Part shown: piece by piece, positions 40,085-51,719 of the stretch
Numbering within the stretch: the stretch's first letter is position 1
Layout: every line of letters begins with the position of its first letter
Assembly (NCBI RefSeq): GCF_026967795.1
Contig: NZ_JAPVBH010000008.1
Coordinates: 62,001 to 126,000 of the forward strand
Length of the DNA: 64,000 nt
Direction: 5' to 3'
Source: Modestobacter sp. VKM Ac-2986
GTDB lineage: Bacteria; Actinomycetota; Actinomycetes; Mycobacteriales; Geodermatophilaceae
Notes under the pieces: generated by a model
Seen by the model: only the letters and a program-made list of their open reading frames with translations
Told to the model about the DNA's origin: nothing
Databases searched by the model: none
Program-made: the position numbers and the translations under genes

Positions 40085-42916
40085 TCAGTCCGCGGCGGCG
40101 AGCTGGGCGATGAGCTCGTCGACCTCACGGGAGGCGGCCTGCTGCTGGTGCGTGGACTCGGAGATGCTCAGGATCGTCTCGTTGGTCCGGGTGACGCTGC
40201 TGACGATCCGCTCGAAGGCGTTCTCGGCCCGCTTGGAGACCTCCGAGCCCTGCGACACCCGCTCGGCCGACTCCTCGATGAGCTTGCCGATCTGCTGGGA
40301 GGCGGTGAACGAGCGCTCGGCCAGCTTGCGCACCTCGCCGGCGACGATGGAGAAGCCGACGCCGTGCTCACCGGCCCGGGCGGCCTCGATCGAGGCGTTG
40401 AACGCCAGCAGGTTGGTCTGGTTGGCGATCTCGCCCATGACCCGCACGATCTCGGTGATCGAGTTCGACGACTTCTGGATCAGCGCGATGGCCTCCAGCG
40501 AGGCGCGCAGCGCCTCCACGCCCTGCCGGGCGTTGTCCTGGGTCTCGGCGGCCAGGCCGGTCGCGGTCTGGGAGCTACGGGCGATGTCCTCGATGGAGGC
40601 CGACAGCTGCTGCACCGAGGAGGTCATCTCCTTGGTGCCCAGGGCGATCCGGCGCTCGCGCTCGACCTCGGCGGTCACGTCGTAGGCGAACTTGACCACC
40701 TTGAAGGGCTTGCCGGTCAGGTCCAGGATCGGGTTGTAGGTGGCCTGGATGTGCACGTCGCGGCCGTACTTGCCCTTGCGGTGGAACCGGCCGGCCAGCA
40801 CCTCGCCGTCGGCCAGCCGGATCCAGAAGTCGCGGTACTCCGGCGAGCGGATGTAGTCGTCGCTGCAGAACTCGCTGTGGTGGTGGCCCACGACCTCGCG
40901 CCGCGAGTAGCCCATCGTGCGCAGGAAGTTGTCGTTGGCGGCCAGGACGTTGCCCTCGAGGTCGAACTCGATGACCGCCTGGGCGCGGTCCACCGCGTTG
41001 ACCCGGGCCTCGATCTCGGCGTTGCGCAGCTTGGTCGCGGTGACGTCGCTGGCGAACTTGACCACCTTGAAGGGCCGGCCGGCGTCGTCGAGGATCGGGT
41101 TGTAGGTCGCCTGGATCCACACGTCCCGGCCGCTCTTGTGCAGCCGGCGGTACTCCCCGCTGTGGAAGTCCCCGCTGCCCAGCTTCTCCCAGAAGTCCCG
41201 GTACTCCTCGGTGGTCGTGTACAGCGGGTCGCAGAAGATGCGGTGGTGCTTGCCCTGCACCTCCGACAGCGTGTAGCCCAGCGTGTCGAGGAAGTTGGGG
41301 TTGGCGGTGAGGATCGTGCCGTCCAGGGCGAACTCGATCACCGCCTGGGCGCGCTCGATCGCGGCGACCTTGCCGGTGAACTCGGCGTTCTGCCGCTTCG
41401 CCCGGGTGACGTCGGTGGCGAACTTGACCACCTTCAGCACACGGCCGGAGTCGTCCAGGATCGGGTTGTAGGTGGCCTGCAGCCACACCTCGCGCCCGTC
41501 CTTGTCCCGGCGCTTGTACTCACCGGACGAGTGGTGGCCCTGGCCCAGGCGCTGCCAGAGCTCCGCGTACTCGTCGGAGGCGGCCTCCACGGGGTCGCAG
41601 AACAGCCGGTGGTGCTTGCCGCGGATCTCGGTGAGCGCGTAGCCCATCGTGTCGACGAAGTTCTGGTTGGCGGTCAGGACCCGGCCGCTGAGGTCGAACT
41701 CGATGACCGCCTGCGCCCGGTCGATGGCGGCCACCTTGCCGCGGGCCTCGGCGTCGGCGAACTTGGCGTCGGTGATGTCGCTGGCGAACTTGACGATCTT
41801 GATCGGCTTGCCGCTGTCGTCGAGGATCGGGTTGTAGGTGGCCTGCAGCCACACCTCGCGCCCGTCCTTGGCCAGCCGCTTGAACTCCCCCGCCTCGTAC
41901 GCGCCGCTGCCCAGCCGCGCCCAGAACTCCTCGTACTCCGGGCTGCTGGCCAGGGTCGGCTCGCAGAAGACGCGGTGGTGCCTGCCCACGACCTCGTGCA
42001 GGGCGTAGCCCATCGTCTCCAGGAAATTGGTGTTCGCGCCGAGCACGGTGCCGTCGGTCTTGAACTCGATGACCGCCTGGGCCCGGTCGATGGCGGCGAC
42101 CTTGCCCCGGGACTCGGCGTCGGCCAGCCGCGCGACGGTGATGTCGCTGGCGAACTTGACGACCTTGAGCGGGTGGCCCTCGTCGTCCAGGATCGGGTTG
42201 TAGGTGGCCTGCAGCCACACCTCGCGGCCGCCCTTGGCCAGCCGCTTGTAGACGCCGCCCTCGAACTGACCGGTGCCCAGCCGCTGCCAGAACTCGGTGT
42301 ACTCGGCGCTGGCGGCCACTGCGGGCTCGACGAACATGCGGTGGTGCTTGCCGCGCACCTCGGAGAGCCGGTAGCCCATCGCGTGCAGGAAGTTGCTGTT
42401 GGCGGTGAGGATCGTCCCGTCGAGGGCGAACTCGATCACGGCCTGCGACCGGTCGAGGGCGACGGCCTGGCTCTGCCGCTCCAGCGCGGCGACCTTCCCC
42501 TCGGTGATGTCGGTGGCCAGCACGACGACCTTCACCGGCCGGCCGGAGGCGTCGGGCATCGGGATGTAGGAGCCGCGCAGCCACACCTCGCGGCCGCCCT
42601 TGGCCCGCCGCTTGACCACCACGCCGGCGTCGATCTCCCCGGCGGCCATCCGCTCCCAGAACGCCGCGTACTCGGCGGACGCGGCGTGGACGGGGTCGCA
42701 GACCATCCGGTGGTGCTGCCCGATCAGCTCCTCGGCGGAGTACCCCATGAGGTCGAGGTAGTGCTGGTTGGCCGTGAGCACGGTGCCGTCGAGCGCGAGC
42801 TCGACCATCGCGGAGGACTCCCGCATGGCGGTCGCGATGCGGCGCAGCTCGAGGACGTCCTCGGGCACGGCTGCGGGGACCGGTGTGCCGGGCGCCGGGG
42901 TGGGTCGGTCGGGCAA
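40085..42916 (-). CDS. Soluble methyl-accepting chemotaxis protein with six PAS domains
   Basis: A 943-aa cytoplasmic receptor with no membrane segment. Six PAS domains of about 122 residues follow each other from residue 28 to 762; each has a copy of DGTxLxANxNFL...MGY, a GKHHR-type His pair, [14 protein letters not shown] and [10 protein letters not shown]. The signalling part (763-943) has the hairpin [20 protein letters not shown] and VRKLAERS. The DNA repeats with a 366-bp period. The TTG at 42916 is chosen because GGAGG lies six bases upstream and no better start keeps the frame. It is co-transcribed with the triple-CheW gene. PAS ligand (flavin, haem or none) is not known. Confidence 0.9.
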   Translation of the reverse strand: MPDRPTPAPGTPVPAAVPEDVLELRRIATAMRESSAMVELALDGTVLTANQHYLDLMGYSAEELIGQHHRMVCDPVHAASAEYAAFWERMAAGEIDAGVVVKRRAKGGREVWLRGSYIPMPDASGRPVKVVVLATDITEGKVAALERQSQAVALDRSQAVIEFALDGTILTANSNFLHAMGYRLSEVRGKHHRMFVEPAVAASAEYTEFWQRLGTGQFEGGVYKRLAKGGREVWLQATYNPILDDEGHPLKVVKFASDITVARLADAESRGKVAAIDRAQAVIEFKTDGTVLGANTNFLETMGYALHEVVGRHHRVFCEPTLASSPEYEEFWARLGSGAYEAGEFKRLAKDGREVWLQATYNPILDDSGKPIKIVKFASDITDAKFADAEARGKVAAIDRAQAVIEFDLSGRVLTANQNFVDTMGYALTEIRGKHHRLFCDPVEAASDEYAELWQRLGQGHHSSGEYKRRDKDGREVWLQATYNPILDDSGRVLKVVKFATDVTRAKRQNAEFTGKVAAIERAQAVIEFALDGTILTANPNFLDTLGYTLSEVQGKHHRIFCDPLYTTTEEYRDFWEKLGSGDFHSGEYRRLHKSGRDVWIQATYNPILDDAGRPFKVVKFASDVTATKLRNAEIEARVNAVDRAQAVIEFDLEGNVLAANDNFLRTMGYSRREVVGHHHSEFCSDDYIRSPEYRDFWIRLADGEVLAGRFHRKGKYGRDVHIQATYNPILDLTGKPFKVVKFAYDVTAEVERERRIALGTKEMTSSVQQLSASIEDIARSSQTATGLAAETQDNARQGVEALRASLEAIALIQKSSNSITEIVRVMGEIANQTNLLAFNASIEAARAGEHGVGFSIVAGEVRKLAERSFTASQQIGKLIEESAERVSQGSEVSKRAENAFERIVSSVTRTNETILSISESTHQQQAASREVDELIAQLAAAD

Positions 42917-43042
42917 GGGGAACCTCCGGGCAGCACGGGATGGCCTGGTCCGGCCGCGTACCGACCGGTGTCCCCTCCCTCATCGGCAGCCCCACCGCCG
43001 GGATGACCGGTACCGGGCACTCCGGTCGTGCACCACCGGACC

Positions 43043-43068
43043 GGACCCGGCGCGCCCGCGCCGGGTCC
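43043..43068 (-). terminator. 11-bp hairpin after the HAD gene
   Basis: GGACCCGGCGC at 43043-43053 pairs with GCGCCGGGTCC at 43058-43068 around four bases. It starts eight bases past the minus-strand stop at 43076 and separates it from the chemoreceptor gene. Confidence 0.75.
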
Positions 43069-43075
43069 CGTCGGT

Positions 43076-43885
43076 CTAGCGCGGCAGCGACGCCAGGAAG
43101 ACCGCGACGCCGTCGGCGGTGTGCGCGTCGGTGACGTCGGTGGCCGCAGCCAGCACGTCGGGGTGGGCGTTGGCCATGGCCACCGCCCGGCCGCCGCCCT
43201 CGCGCACCCAGTCGAAGGCGGCCAGGTCGTTGGGCATGTCGCCGAAGTAGACGACGTCGGCCGGCCCGAGCCCGCGCTCGGCGGCGACCCGGGCCAGCCC
43301 GGTGGCCTTGGTGACACCGCGGGCCGAGATCTCGGCCAGCGCGTCGGAGGAGGAGTTGGTGACCGTCGCGGTGTCGCCGACGACGTCGGCGACCATCTCC
43401 ACGAACTGCTCCCGGGGCAGGTGCTCGTGCCGGGCCAGCAGCTTGGCCACCGGCTGGGCGACCATCTCCGCCAGCGTGGCGACCGAGACGCCGGGGGCGT
43501 CGACGTCCCACCGCGGCTGGTAGATCGGCTCGTGTCGGAACTGGTCGCCGTACTCGACGGCGAACCAGGTGTCCGGCTCGCGGCGCCGCAGCTCGCCGGT
43601 GACCTCCTCCAGCACGTCGGTGGTGACCGGGTGCTCCTCCAGCACGGTGAACGGCTCGAGGTCCAGCAGCACCGCGCCGTTGCAGCAGACCGCGAGGCCG
43701 CTGCCCAGCTGCTCCCGGATGCCCAGCATCCAGCGCGGCGGCCGGCCGGTGGCCAGCAGCAGCGGGACACCGGCCTCGGCCCAGCGGCCCAGCTCCTCCA
43801 GCGTCGTGTCGGTGATGACCTCGTCGGGGCCCAGCAGGGTGCCGTCGATGTCGCTGACGATCAGCGACGGGCGCCAGTCAGCCAC
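43076..43885 (-). CDS. HAD-IIB (Cof-type) phosphatase 1
   Basis: A 269-aa HAD hydrolase. SLIVSDIDGTLLG holds the nucleophile Asp, LLLATGRPPRWM motif II, the large cap (C2B) lies between about 90 and 190, and [15 protein letters not shown] is motif IV. Cof-type members dephosphorylate sugar or cofactor phosphates. The GTG at 43885 overlaps the end of the upstream paralogue by eight bases, with GGGGGTG as SD. It is the third gene of a serS-HAD-HAD operon. Substrate unknown. Confidence 0.87.
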   Translation of the reverse strand: MADWRPSLIVSDIDGTLLGPDEVITDTTLEELGRWAEAGVPLLLATGRPPRWMLGIREQLGSGLAVCCNGAVLLDLEPFTVLEEHPVTTDVLEEVTGELRRREPDTWFAVEYGDQFRHEPIYQPRWDVDAPGVSVATLAEMVAQPVAKLLARHEHLPREQFVEMVADVVGDTATVTNSSSDALAEISARGVTKATGLARVAAERGLGPADVVYFGDMPNDLAAFDWVREGGGRAVAMANAHPDVLAAATDVTDAHTADGVAVFLASLPR

Positions 43886-44906
43886 CGTGCACCCCCGGCG
43901 CACCGTCGTCGAGTGCACCGTGGTCGAGGGCACCGTCGTCGAGGGCCAGGAGGGCCTCGAGGTAGCGGGCCACCCCGTCGGCGTCGTGACCGCTGGTGCG
44001 GTCGGCGGCAGCGGCGCGGACCGCGGGGTGCGCGTTGGCCATCGCCACCGCACGGCCCCCGCCGGCGGTGACCGCCTCGATCATCGGCAGGTCGTTGGGC
44101 ATGTCGCCGAACACCAGCACGTCGGACAGCTCCAGGCCGAGGTCGGCCAGGACGACGGCGAGGCCGGTCGCCTTGGTGACCCCGGGCGGCAGCACCTCGA
44201 TGAAGCCGAGACCCGCGTGGGTCAGCTCGGCGTCGGCGGGGTCGACGACGGTGCGGGCGAGGGCGACCAGCTCGTCCTCCACCAGGCTCGGCGAGCGCAG
44301 GAAGACCTTGAGCACCGCCCCGACCGGGAGCACCTCGTGCCGCGGCAGCAGCTGCGCGGGCTCGGGGTAGGGCCAGTCGAAGCCGTGCTGGACGCGCAGC
44401 GGGCGCAGCGCCTCCACCTGGTCGGCGGCGTCCTCGACGGCGACCACGAGCTCACCGGCCACCTCCTCGATGGCCGCGATGACCCGGGTGGCGACCTCGC
44501 GCGACATCCCGACCGTGCGCAGCACCTCGTCGGGCGCACCACCGGTGCCGAGGCGGACGACGTACCCGCCCTGGGCCAGGACGGCGAGGCCCTGCCCGGC
44601 GAGCGCCTCCCGGACGCTCTCCAGCAGGCGCGGCCCCCGGCCGGTCGCCCCGACCACCGGCAGCCCGGCGGCACGGCAGGCGGCGACGGCCGCGTGCGTG
44701 CGTGCGCTCACCACGCCCGCGCCGTCGAGCAGCGTGCCGTCCATGTCGCTGACCACGACCCGGGGCCGCCAGCTGCCCAGCCGCGCGCCGAGGTCGCCCA
44801 GGTCGACGACGTCCCGGGCCAGGGCCGCCCCCGCCGGCGCGGTCAGGCCGGCGCCGGTCGGGACGCCGAGCACCGGGGCAGCGCCGTCCGGCAGCAGGCT
44901 GCTCAT
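43878..44906 (-). CDS. HAD-IIB (Cof-type) phosphatase 2
   Basis: A 342-aa paralogue of the next gene. A 45-residue N-terminal extension precedes [13 protein letters not shown] (nucleophile), [10 protein letters not shown] (motif II), the C2B cap, and [15 protein letters not shown] (motif IV). The C terminus is a repetitive [17 protein letters not shown] encoded by three 15-bp repeats, which also overlap the regulatory space of the next start. The ATG at 44906 overlaps the serS stop (ATGA), so translation is coupled with serS. Cof-type phosphatase; substrate unknown. Confidence 0.86.
   Translation of the reverse strand: MSSLLPDGAAPVLGVPTGAGLTAPAGAALARDVVDLGDLGARLGSWRPRVVVSDMDGTLLDGAGVVSARTHAAVAACRAAGLPVVGATGRGPRLLESVREALAGQGLAVLAQGGYVVRLGTGGAPDEVLRTVGMSREVATRVIAAIEEVAGELVVAVEDAADQVEALRPLRVQHGFDWPYPEPAQLLPRHEVLPVGAVLKVFLRSPSLVEDELVALARTVVDPADAELTHAGLGFIEVLPPGVTKATGLAVVLADLGLELSDVLVFGDMPNDLPMIEAVTAGGGRAVAMANAHPAVRAAAADRTSGHDADGVARYLEALLALDDGALDHGALDDGAPGVHGG
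43901..43945. repeat. Three tandem 15-bp repeats
   Basis: CACCGTCGTCGAGTG, CACCGTGGTCGAGGG and CACCGTCGTCGAGGG follow each other at 43901, 43916 and 43931. They encode the D-G-A-L-D repeat at the end of HAD phosphatase 2, a likely slippage expansion. Confidence 0.8.
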
Positions 44907-46207
44907 GCGGGCACCCCCGGCCCGGCGACCGCGGCCAGCGACATGCCGGGGGTGAGCACGGCGTGCCCGCCCAACCAGGGGCGCAGCGCGGCGGGCACGT
45001 GCACCGAGCCGTCGGCCTGCTGGTGCACCTCGAGCAGGCAGGCGATGGTGCGGGCGATGGCGCAGAGCGTGCCGTTGAGGGTGGCCAGCGGCTGCGGCTT
45101 GCCGTCGGCGTCACGGGAGCGGATGGCCAGCCGGCGGGACTGGAAGGTGGTGCAGTCCGAGGTGCTGGTCAGCTCGCGGTAGGCGCCCTGGCTGGGGAAC
45201 CACGCCTCGATGTCGAACTTGCGGGCGGCACTCGTGCCCAGGTCGCCGGCGGCGATGTCCACCACCCGGTAGGGCAGCTCGAGGAGCTGGAGGAACTCCT
45301 CCTCCCACTGCAGCAGGCGGCGGTGCTCGGCCTCGGCCTCCTCGGGCGGACAGAAGCTGAACATCTCGACCTTGTCGAACCAGTGCACCCGGATGATGCC
45401 GCGGGTGTCCTTGCCGTAGGAGCCGGCCTCGCGGCGGAAGCAGGAGGACCAGCCGGCGTAGCGGCGGGGCCCGGCGGAGAGGTCGAGCACCTCCTTGCTG
45501 TGCATCCCGGCGAGCGCGACCTCCGAGGTGCCGACGAGGTACAGGTCGTCGCGCTCGACCCGGTAGATCTCCTCGTCGTGCTCGCCGGTGAAGCCGGTGC
45601 CCTCCATCGCCTCGGGCTTGACCAGCGCCGGGGCGATCACCGGGATGAAGCCGGCGGCCACCGCCCGGGTGATCGCCAGCTGGGCGAGGGCGAACTCCAG
45701 CAGGGCGCCGGGGCCGGTGAGGAAGTAGAAACGGGCGCCGGAGACCTTCGCGCCGCGCTCCATGTCGATCGCGCCGAGGGCCTCCCCGATCTGCAGGTGG
45801 TCGCGCACCTCGAAGTCATAGGTGGGCACCTCGCCCACGGTGCGCAGCGTGACCGCGTCGTCCTCACCGCCCGGCGGGACGTCGGGGTGGACGACGTTGG
45901 GGATGCGCAGGTGCGCGGCGCGCAGGACCTCGTCGGCGGCGCGCTCGGCCTCCTCGGCCTCCTTCACCGCGGCGGCCAGCGCCTTGGCCTTCTCCAGGAT
46001 GGCCGGACGCTCCTCCTTGGAGGCGCCGCGGACGGCGAGGGAGGCGGCCTTCTGCTCCCCGCGCAGGTCGTCGGCGGCCTTCACCGCGGCCCGCCGGTCG
46101 GCGTCGGCGGACAGCAGGGCGTCGACCAGGGACTCGTCGGCTCCCCGGGCACGCTGGCTGGCGCGGACGAGGTCGGGGTTCTCGCGGACGAGGCGCAGGT
46201 CGATCAC
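44903..46207 (-). CDS. serS: Serine-tRNA ligase
   Basis: A 434-aa class II synthetase. The N-terminal coiled-coil arm (about 30-105, Ala/Glu/Lys-rich) contacts the tRNA-Ser long variable arm. Motif 2 is [20 protein letters not shown] and motif 3 contains [17 protein letters not shown]. It charges tRNA-Ser, such as that at 8832-8919. The GTG at 46207 begins [18 protein letters not shown], the canonical SerRS start. A 7-4-7 inverted repeat overlaps the start codon. The two HAD genes follow with coupled starts. Confidence 0.97.
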   Translation of the reverse strand: MIDLRLVRENPDLVRASQRARGADESLVDALLSADADRRAAVKAADDLRGEQKAASLAVRGASKEERPAILEKAKALAAAVKEAEEAERAADEVLRAAHLRIPNVVHPDVPPGGEDDAVTLRTVGEVPTYDFEVRDHLQIGEALGAIDMERGAKVSGARFYFLTGPGALLEFALAQLAITRAVAAGFIPVIAPALVKPEAMEGTGFTGEHDEEIYRVERDDLYLVGTSEVALAGMHSKEVLDLSAGPRRYAGWSSCFRREAGSYGKDTRGIIRVHWFDKVEMFSFCPPEEAEAEHRRLLQWEEEFLQLLELPYRVVDIAAGDLGTSAARKFDIEAWFPSQGAYRELTSTSDCTTFQSRRLAIRSRDADGKPQPLATLNGTLCAIARTIACLLEVHQQADGSVHVPAALRPWLGGHAVLTPGMSLAAVAGPGVPA

Positions 46208-46218
46208 GCCTGTGATCG
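46201..46218. promoter_or_regulatory. Inverted repeat over the serS start codon
   Basis: CGATCAC at 46201-46207 and GTGATCG at 46212-46218 flank GCCT. The repeat includes the serS GTG start, so a hairpin in the message could limit ribosome access, or a protein could bind here. Confidence 0.4.
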
Positions 46219-46280
46219 TAGGTGGCGGACCGCCCGGCTCCGGTGATCTCCCGGTGACGACGGTGGACGTCCCGTGCACC

Positions 46281-46299
46281 TGAGGTTAGCCTCACCTTG
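46281..46299. promoter_or_regulatory. IdeR/DtxR-type iron box
   Basis: TGAGGTTAGCCTCACCTTG matches the 19-bp IdeR consensus TTAGGTTAGGCTAACCTAA at 14 positions, keeping AGGTTAG and ACCT. It lies 28 bases upstream of the gene at 46328 and about 75 bases upstream of serS on the other strand. Iron-dependent repression of the 46328 gene is the simplest reading. Confidence 0.65.
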
Positions 46300-46327
46300 C
46301 CGGAGGCCGTCGTCGAGAGGTGTGTTC

Positions 46328-48946
<2,619 letters not shown>

Positions 48947-48961
48947 CGTAGCGTCGTCGCC

Positions 48962-49288
48962 GTGCCCGAGGACGCTGCCCGTCTCCCGATCAAGATGCTG
49001 CACGACCGCCTGCTGGTCTCCCTCCGCAAGGAGGACGGCGACCGGCGGTCCACCGGCGGCATCCTGATACCGGCCACCGCGCAGGTCGCCAAGCGCCTGG
49101 TCTGGGGCGAGGCCCGCGGCGTCGGGCCGAACGTCCGGCAGGTCGCGGTGGGCGACCAGGTGCTGTTCTCCCCGGAGGACCAGCACGAGGTCGAGGTGCA
49201 CGGCGAGGACCTGATCATCCTGCGCGAGCGCGACGTGCACGCCGTCGCCGCCGAGCGGATCGAGGAGTCGACCGGCCTCTACCTGTAG
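48962..49288 (+). CDS. GroES-like co-chaperone
   Basis: A 108-aa GroES-fold protein: IKMLHDRLLVSLRKEDGDRRSTGGILIP is the first strand plus mobile-loop region, and GDQVLFSPEDQHEVEVHGEDLIILRERDV the second half. It lacks a neighbouring groEL, and its mobile loop (STGGILIPATAQ) differs from the classical G-G-I-V-L. It is probably an orphan paralogue of GroES, conserved in actinobacteria; partner unknown. The GTG at 48962 is the only start for a full fold. It closes the GuaB1-zincin operon, followed by a hairpin shared with the convergent MerR gene. Confidence 0.85.
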   Translation: MPEDAARLPIKMLHDRLLVSLRKEDGDRRSTGGILIPATAQVAKRLVWGEARGVGPNVRQVAVGDQVLFSPEDQHEVEVHGEDLIILRERDVHAVAAERIEESTGLYL

Positions 49289-49303
49289 CGGTGGGAGGAC
49301 CTC

Positions 49304-49328
49304 CCCACCCCTCGCACGCTCGGGCGGG
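49304..49328. terminator. Convergent terminator with CTCGCACGCTCG loop
   Basis: CCCACCC (49304-49310) faces GGGCGGG (49322-49328) with one A-C mismatch around CTCGCACGCTC. The loop is identical to that after bpa. It occupies the 43-bp gap between the GroES-like and MerR stops. Confidence 0.6.
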
Positions 49329-49331
49329 CCC

Positions 49332-49808
49332 CTACGAGGAGGCCTGGGGCAGCAGGCCGGCCAGCAGGCCGTCGTCGTCCATCTGCTCGAGCACGTCCTC
49401 GGGGACGTCGTCCTCGCAGTCCAAGCCGCGGGCGATCAACCGGCGGTAGGTCTCGATCTTGGCCTGCACCACCGCCAGGTCGTCCTGCAGCTCGGCCAGC
49501 CGCAGCTCGATCTGGACGCACTGCCGCTCCAGCAGCGCCATCCGGCCCGGGTGGTTGGCCAGCTCGCCGCTGCCGGCCTCGACGAACGCCCGCACGTCGG
49601 CCACGGGCATGCCGGTGCGGCGCAGCGCCTGCACCAGCCGGATGAAGCGCAGCGCCCCCGGCGGGTAGCGCCGCTGGCCGCTCGCGCTGCGCTCGACCAG
49701 CGGCAGCAGCCCCTCGCGCTCGTACCAGCGCAGCGTGTCGATGCTCAGGCCGGTCTCCTCGGAGACCTGCCGGATGCCGAGGGACGTCTCCCGGGTGACC
49801 GCGGTCAT
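49332..49808 (-). CDS. MerR-family regulator of the ADH-SDR operon
   Basis: A 158-aa MerR protein: LGIRQVSEETGLSIDTLRWYEREGLLP is the winged helix, RRYPPGALRFIRLVQALRRTGM the second, and residues 90-140 form the dimerisation coiled coil. The C-terminal effector part is short and acidic with a single Cys (ARGLDCEDD). The ATG at 49808 lies 10 bases after the SDR stop, so it is the last gene of the ADH-SDR-MerR unit. The 19-bp-spaced palindromic promoter upstream of ADH (51686-51716) is its likely target. Aldehyde or redox sensing would fit, not shown. Confidence 0.88.
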   Translation of the reverse strand: MTAVTRETSLGIRQVSEETGLSIDTLRWYEREGLLPLVERSASGQRRYPPGALRFIRLVQALRRTGMPVADVRAFVEAGSGELANHPGRMALLERQCVQIELRLAELQDDLAVVQAKIETYRRLIARGLDCEDDVPEDVLEQMDDDGLLAGLLPQASS

Positions 49809-49818
49809 GACGGCCAGG

Positions 49819-50652
49819 CTAGGCGGCGGCACGGCGTCCCGTCCGGTCCTCGGCCGCCGCCCGCCCGGTGATCGCCGCCATCAGCAGCACCGCGCGCCGC
49901 CGGGTCAGCAGCCGCACGACCGGGAGCGTGGCCCGGTTCGCCCGCCCGACCGCCACGCTGGGCGGCGGGGTGCGACTCTCCAGCGCCCGGAACGCGGTGA
50001 GCACCACCTCCTGCGGGGACTGCCGGCCGCGACCTCCGTCCGCGGCGTCGGTGCCCAGGACGTCGAAGAACTCGGTGTCGGTGGCGCCCGGGGAGAGGGC
50101 GAGCACCCGCAGCCCGCTGTCCCGCGACTCGGCCCAGAGCGCCTCGGTGAAGCTGAGCACGAACGCCTTCGCCGCGGCGTAGGTCGCCATGTCGGGCGTG
50201 GACAGGTAGGCGGCCATGCTCGCCACGTTCACCAGCACGCCGGTGCCGGCCGCCCGCAGCCGGTCGACGAAGGCCCGGCTGACGTCGACCAGCGCGGTGA
50301 CGTCGACGGCGATCATCTCGGCCAGCCGGTCGGCGTCCTCGGAGTGGAAGGGACCGTGCGTTCCGAAGCCGGCGCAGTTCACCACGCTGGTGACCGCGAT
50401 CCCTCGCCGGTCGACCTCCGCGGCCAGCGCCCGGCCGGCCGCTGGCCGGCTGAGGTCGGCCGGGACGACGTCGACCCGGACGCCGGAGGACGCGGTCAGC
50501 TCGACGGCCAGGGCGGCGAGCCGGTCGGCCCGCCGGGCGACGAGCACCAGGTCCGAACCACGGGTGGCCAGCTGCCGGGCGAACTCGGCGCCGATCCCCG
50601 CGCTGGCGCCGGTGACCAGCGTGGTCTGCCTGCGCCAGTCGACCCGGCTCAC
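49819..50652 (-). CDS. Short-chain dehydrogenase
   Basis: A 277-aa classical SDR. VTGASAGIGAEFARQL is the nucleotide loop, VNCAGFG the NAG-like motif, NVASMAAY the catalytic Ser and YAAAKAFV the Tyr-Lys pair; LALSPGATDTEFF follows. A basic tail of about 40 residues with TRRRAVLLMAAITGRAAA may touch membrane. The GTG at 50652 overlaps the alcohol dehydrogenase stop by four bases (GTGA). It should reduce an aldehyde or ketone and is co-regulated with the dehydrogenase and MerR gene. Substrate unknown. Confidence 0.88.
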   Translation of the reverse strand: MSRVDWRRQTTLVTGASAGIGAEFARQLATRGSDLVLVARRADRLAALAVELTASSGVRVDVVPADLSRPAAGRALAAEVDRRGIAVTSVVNCAGFGTHGPFHSEDADRLAEMIAVDVTALVDVSRAFVDRLRAAGTGVLVNVASMAAYLSTPDMATYAAAKAFVLSFTEALWAESRDSGLRVLALSPGATDTEFFDVLGTDAADGGRGRQSPQEVVLTAFRALESRTPPPSVAVGRANRATLPVVRLLTRRRAVLLMAAITGRAAAEDRTGRRAAA

Positions 50653-51677
50653 GGAGCCACCGCCAGCACGAACCGGTACCGGACGTCGCCCTTCGCCAGC
50701 CGCTCGAACGCCGTGTTCACCTCGGCGAACGGCAACACCTCGACGTCGGCGGTCAGCCCGTGCTCGCCGCAGAAGTCGAGCATCGCCTGGGTCTCGGCGG
50801 TGCCGCCGGAGCCGGAGACGGTGAGGCTGCGGCCCAGCAGGCCCATCGGCGAGACCGTGTAGCTCTCCGGCAGGCCGAGCACGCACAGCGTCCCGTCCAG
50901 CCGCAGCGCCCCCAGGTAGGGGCCCAGGTCGTGCGCCCCGGAGGCGGTGTCCAGCACGAAGTCCAGCCGCCCGGCGACCGCGGCCATCGCCTCGGCGTCG
51001 GTGGAGACGACGACGTCGTGCGCCCCGAGGGCCCGGGCGTCGTCGGCCTTGGCCGCCGAGGTGGTGAACACCGTGACCCGGGCGCCCAGCGCGACGGCGA
51101 ACTTGACCGCCAGGTGGCCGAGACCGCCCAGGCCCACGACGCCCACCTGCGTGCCCGGCCCGATTCCGGCCCGGCTCAGCGGTGACCAGGTGGTGACCCC
51201 GGCGCACAGCAGCGGGGCGACCGCGGCCGGGTCCAGCCCGGCGGGCAGGGCGTAGACGAAGGCGTCGCGGACGACGTACTCGGTGGAGTAGGCCCCCTGG
51301 GTGGGGCTGCCGTCGCGCAGGTCCCGGCCGCCGTAGGTGGTGGCGGGGAACTGGCGGCAGTAGGGCTCGCGGTGCGCGAGGCAGCTGTCGCACTCCCCGC
51401 AGGAGTCGACGATGTTGCCCACGGCGACCGCGTCACCGACAGCGAAGCGGGTGACGTCGGCGCCGACGGCGGTGACCTCGCCGGTGAACTCGTGCCCGGG
51501 CACCAGCGGCGGGCTCCCGGCGGAGAGGCTGTCGACGGCGTGCAGGTCGCTGTGGCAGACCCCGACGTGGGTGACCCGCACGGCGACGTCGTCGGCCCGC
51601 AGGTCGCGGCGGGTGAACTCGATGGGCTGCAGCGGCTCGGACGGTGCGTACGCGGCGAACCCGGTGACTGTCCTCAT
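50649..51677 (-). CDS. Zinc-dependent alcohol dehydrogenase (YahK/CAD type)
   Basis: A 342-aa MDR enzyme. VCHSDLHAVD (catalytic-zinc Cys), GHEFTGEV (His-Glu) and CGECDSCLAHREPYC (four structural-zinc Cys) are all present; VGLGGLGHLAVKFA binds the cofactor. The subgroup is the YahK/cinnamyl alcohol dehydrogenase type with broad aldehyde reductase activity. The ATG at 51677 follows a MerR-type promoter directly. It leads the ADH-SDR-MerR operon, which looks like an inducible aldehyde or electrophile detoxification unit. Confidence 0.92.
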   Translation of the reverse strand: MRTVTGFAAYAPSEPLQPIEFTRRDLRADDVAVRVTHVGVCHSDLHAVDSLSAGSPPLVPGHEFTGEVTAVGADVTRFAVGDAVAVGNIVDSCGECDSCLAHREPYCRQFPATTYGGRDLRDGSPTQGAYSTEYVVRDAFVYALPAGLDPAAVAPLLCAGVTTWSPLSRAGIGPGTQVGVVGLGGLGHLAVKFAVALGARVTVFTTSAAKADDARALGAHDVVVSTDAEAMAAVAGRLDFVLDTASGAHDLGPYLGALRLDGTLCVLGLPESYTVSPMGLLGRSLTVSGSGGTAETQAMLDFCGEHGLTADVEVLPFAEVNTAFERLAKGDVRYRFVLAVAP

Positions 51678-51685
51678 GCCCGGCG

Positions 51686-51716
51686 ACGCTAGGAGCTGGA
51701 GTGCACTCCAGCGCAA
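51686..51716 (-). promoter_or_regulatory. MerR-type promoter of the ADH operon
   Basis: On the minus strand a -35 box TTGCGC (51716-51711) and a -10 box TAGCGT (51691-51686) are 19 bp apart, the stretched spacing that MerR proteins correct. The spacer holds most of the perfect palindrome CTGGAGTGCACTCCAG (51696-51711). The ADH ATG begins nine bases after the -10 box, so the transcript would have almost no leader. Confidence 0.75.
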
Positions 51717-51719
51717 GCG

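Noticed and set aside
40917-41837. Three similar 62-aa plus-strand frames spaced 366 bp apart
   Set aside because: They are antisense echoes of the repeated PAS units.
40085-42916. Direct repeats considered as a CRISPR-like or mobile array
   Set aside because: Period 366 bp is entirely coding and matches one PAS domain; no spacers and no transposase.
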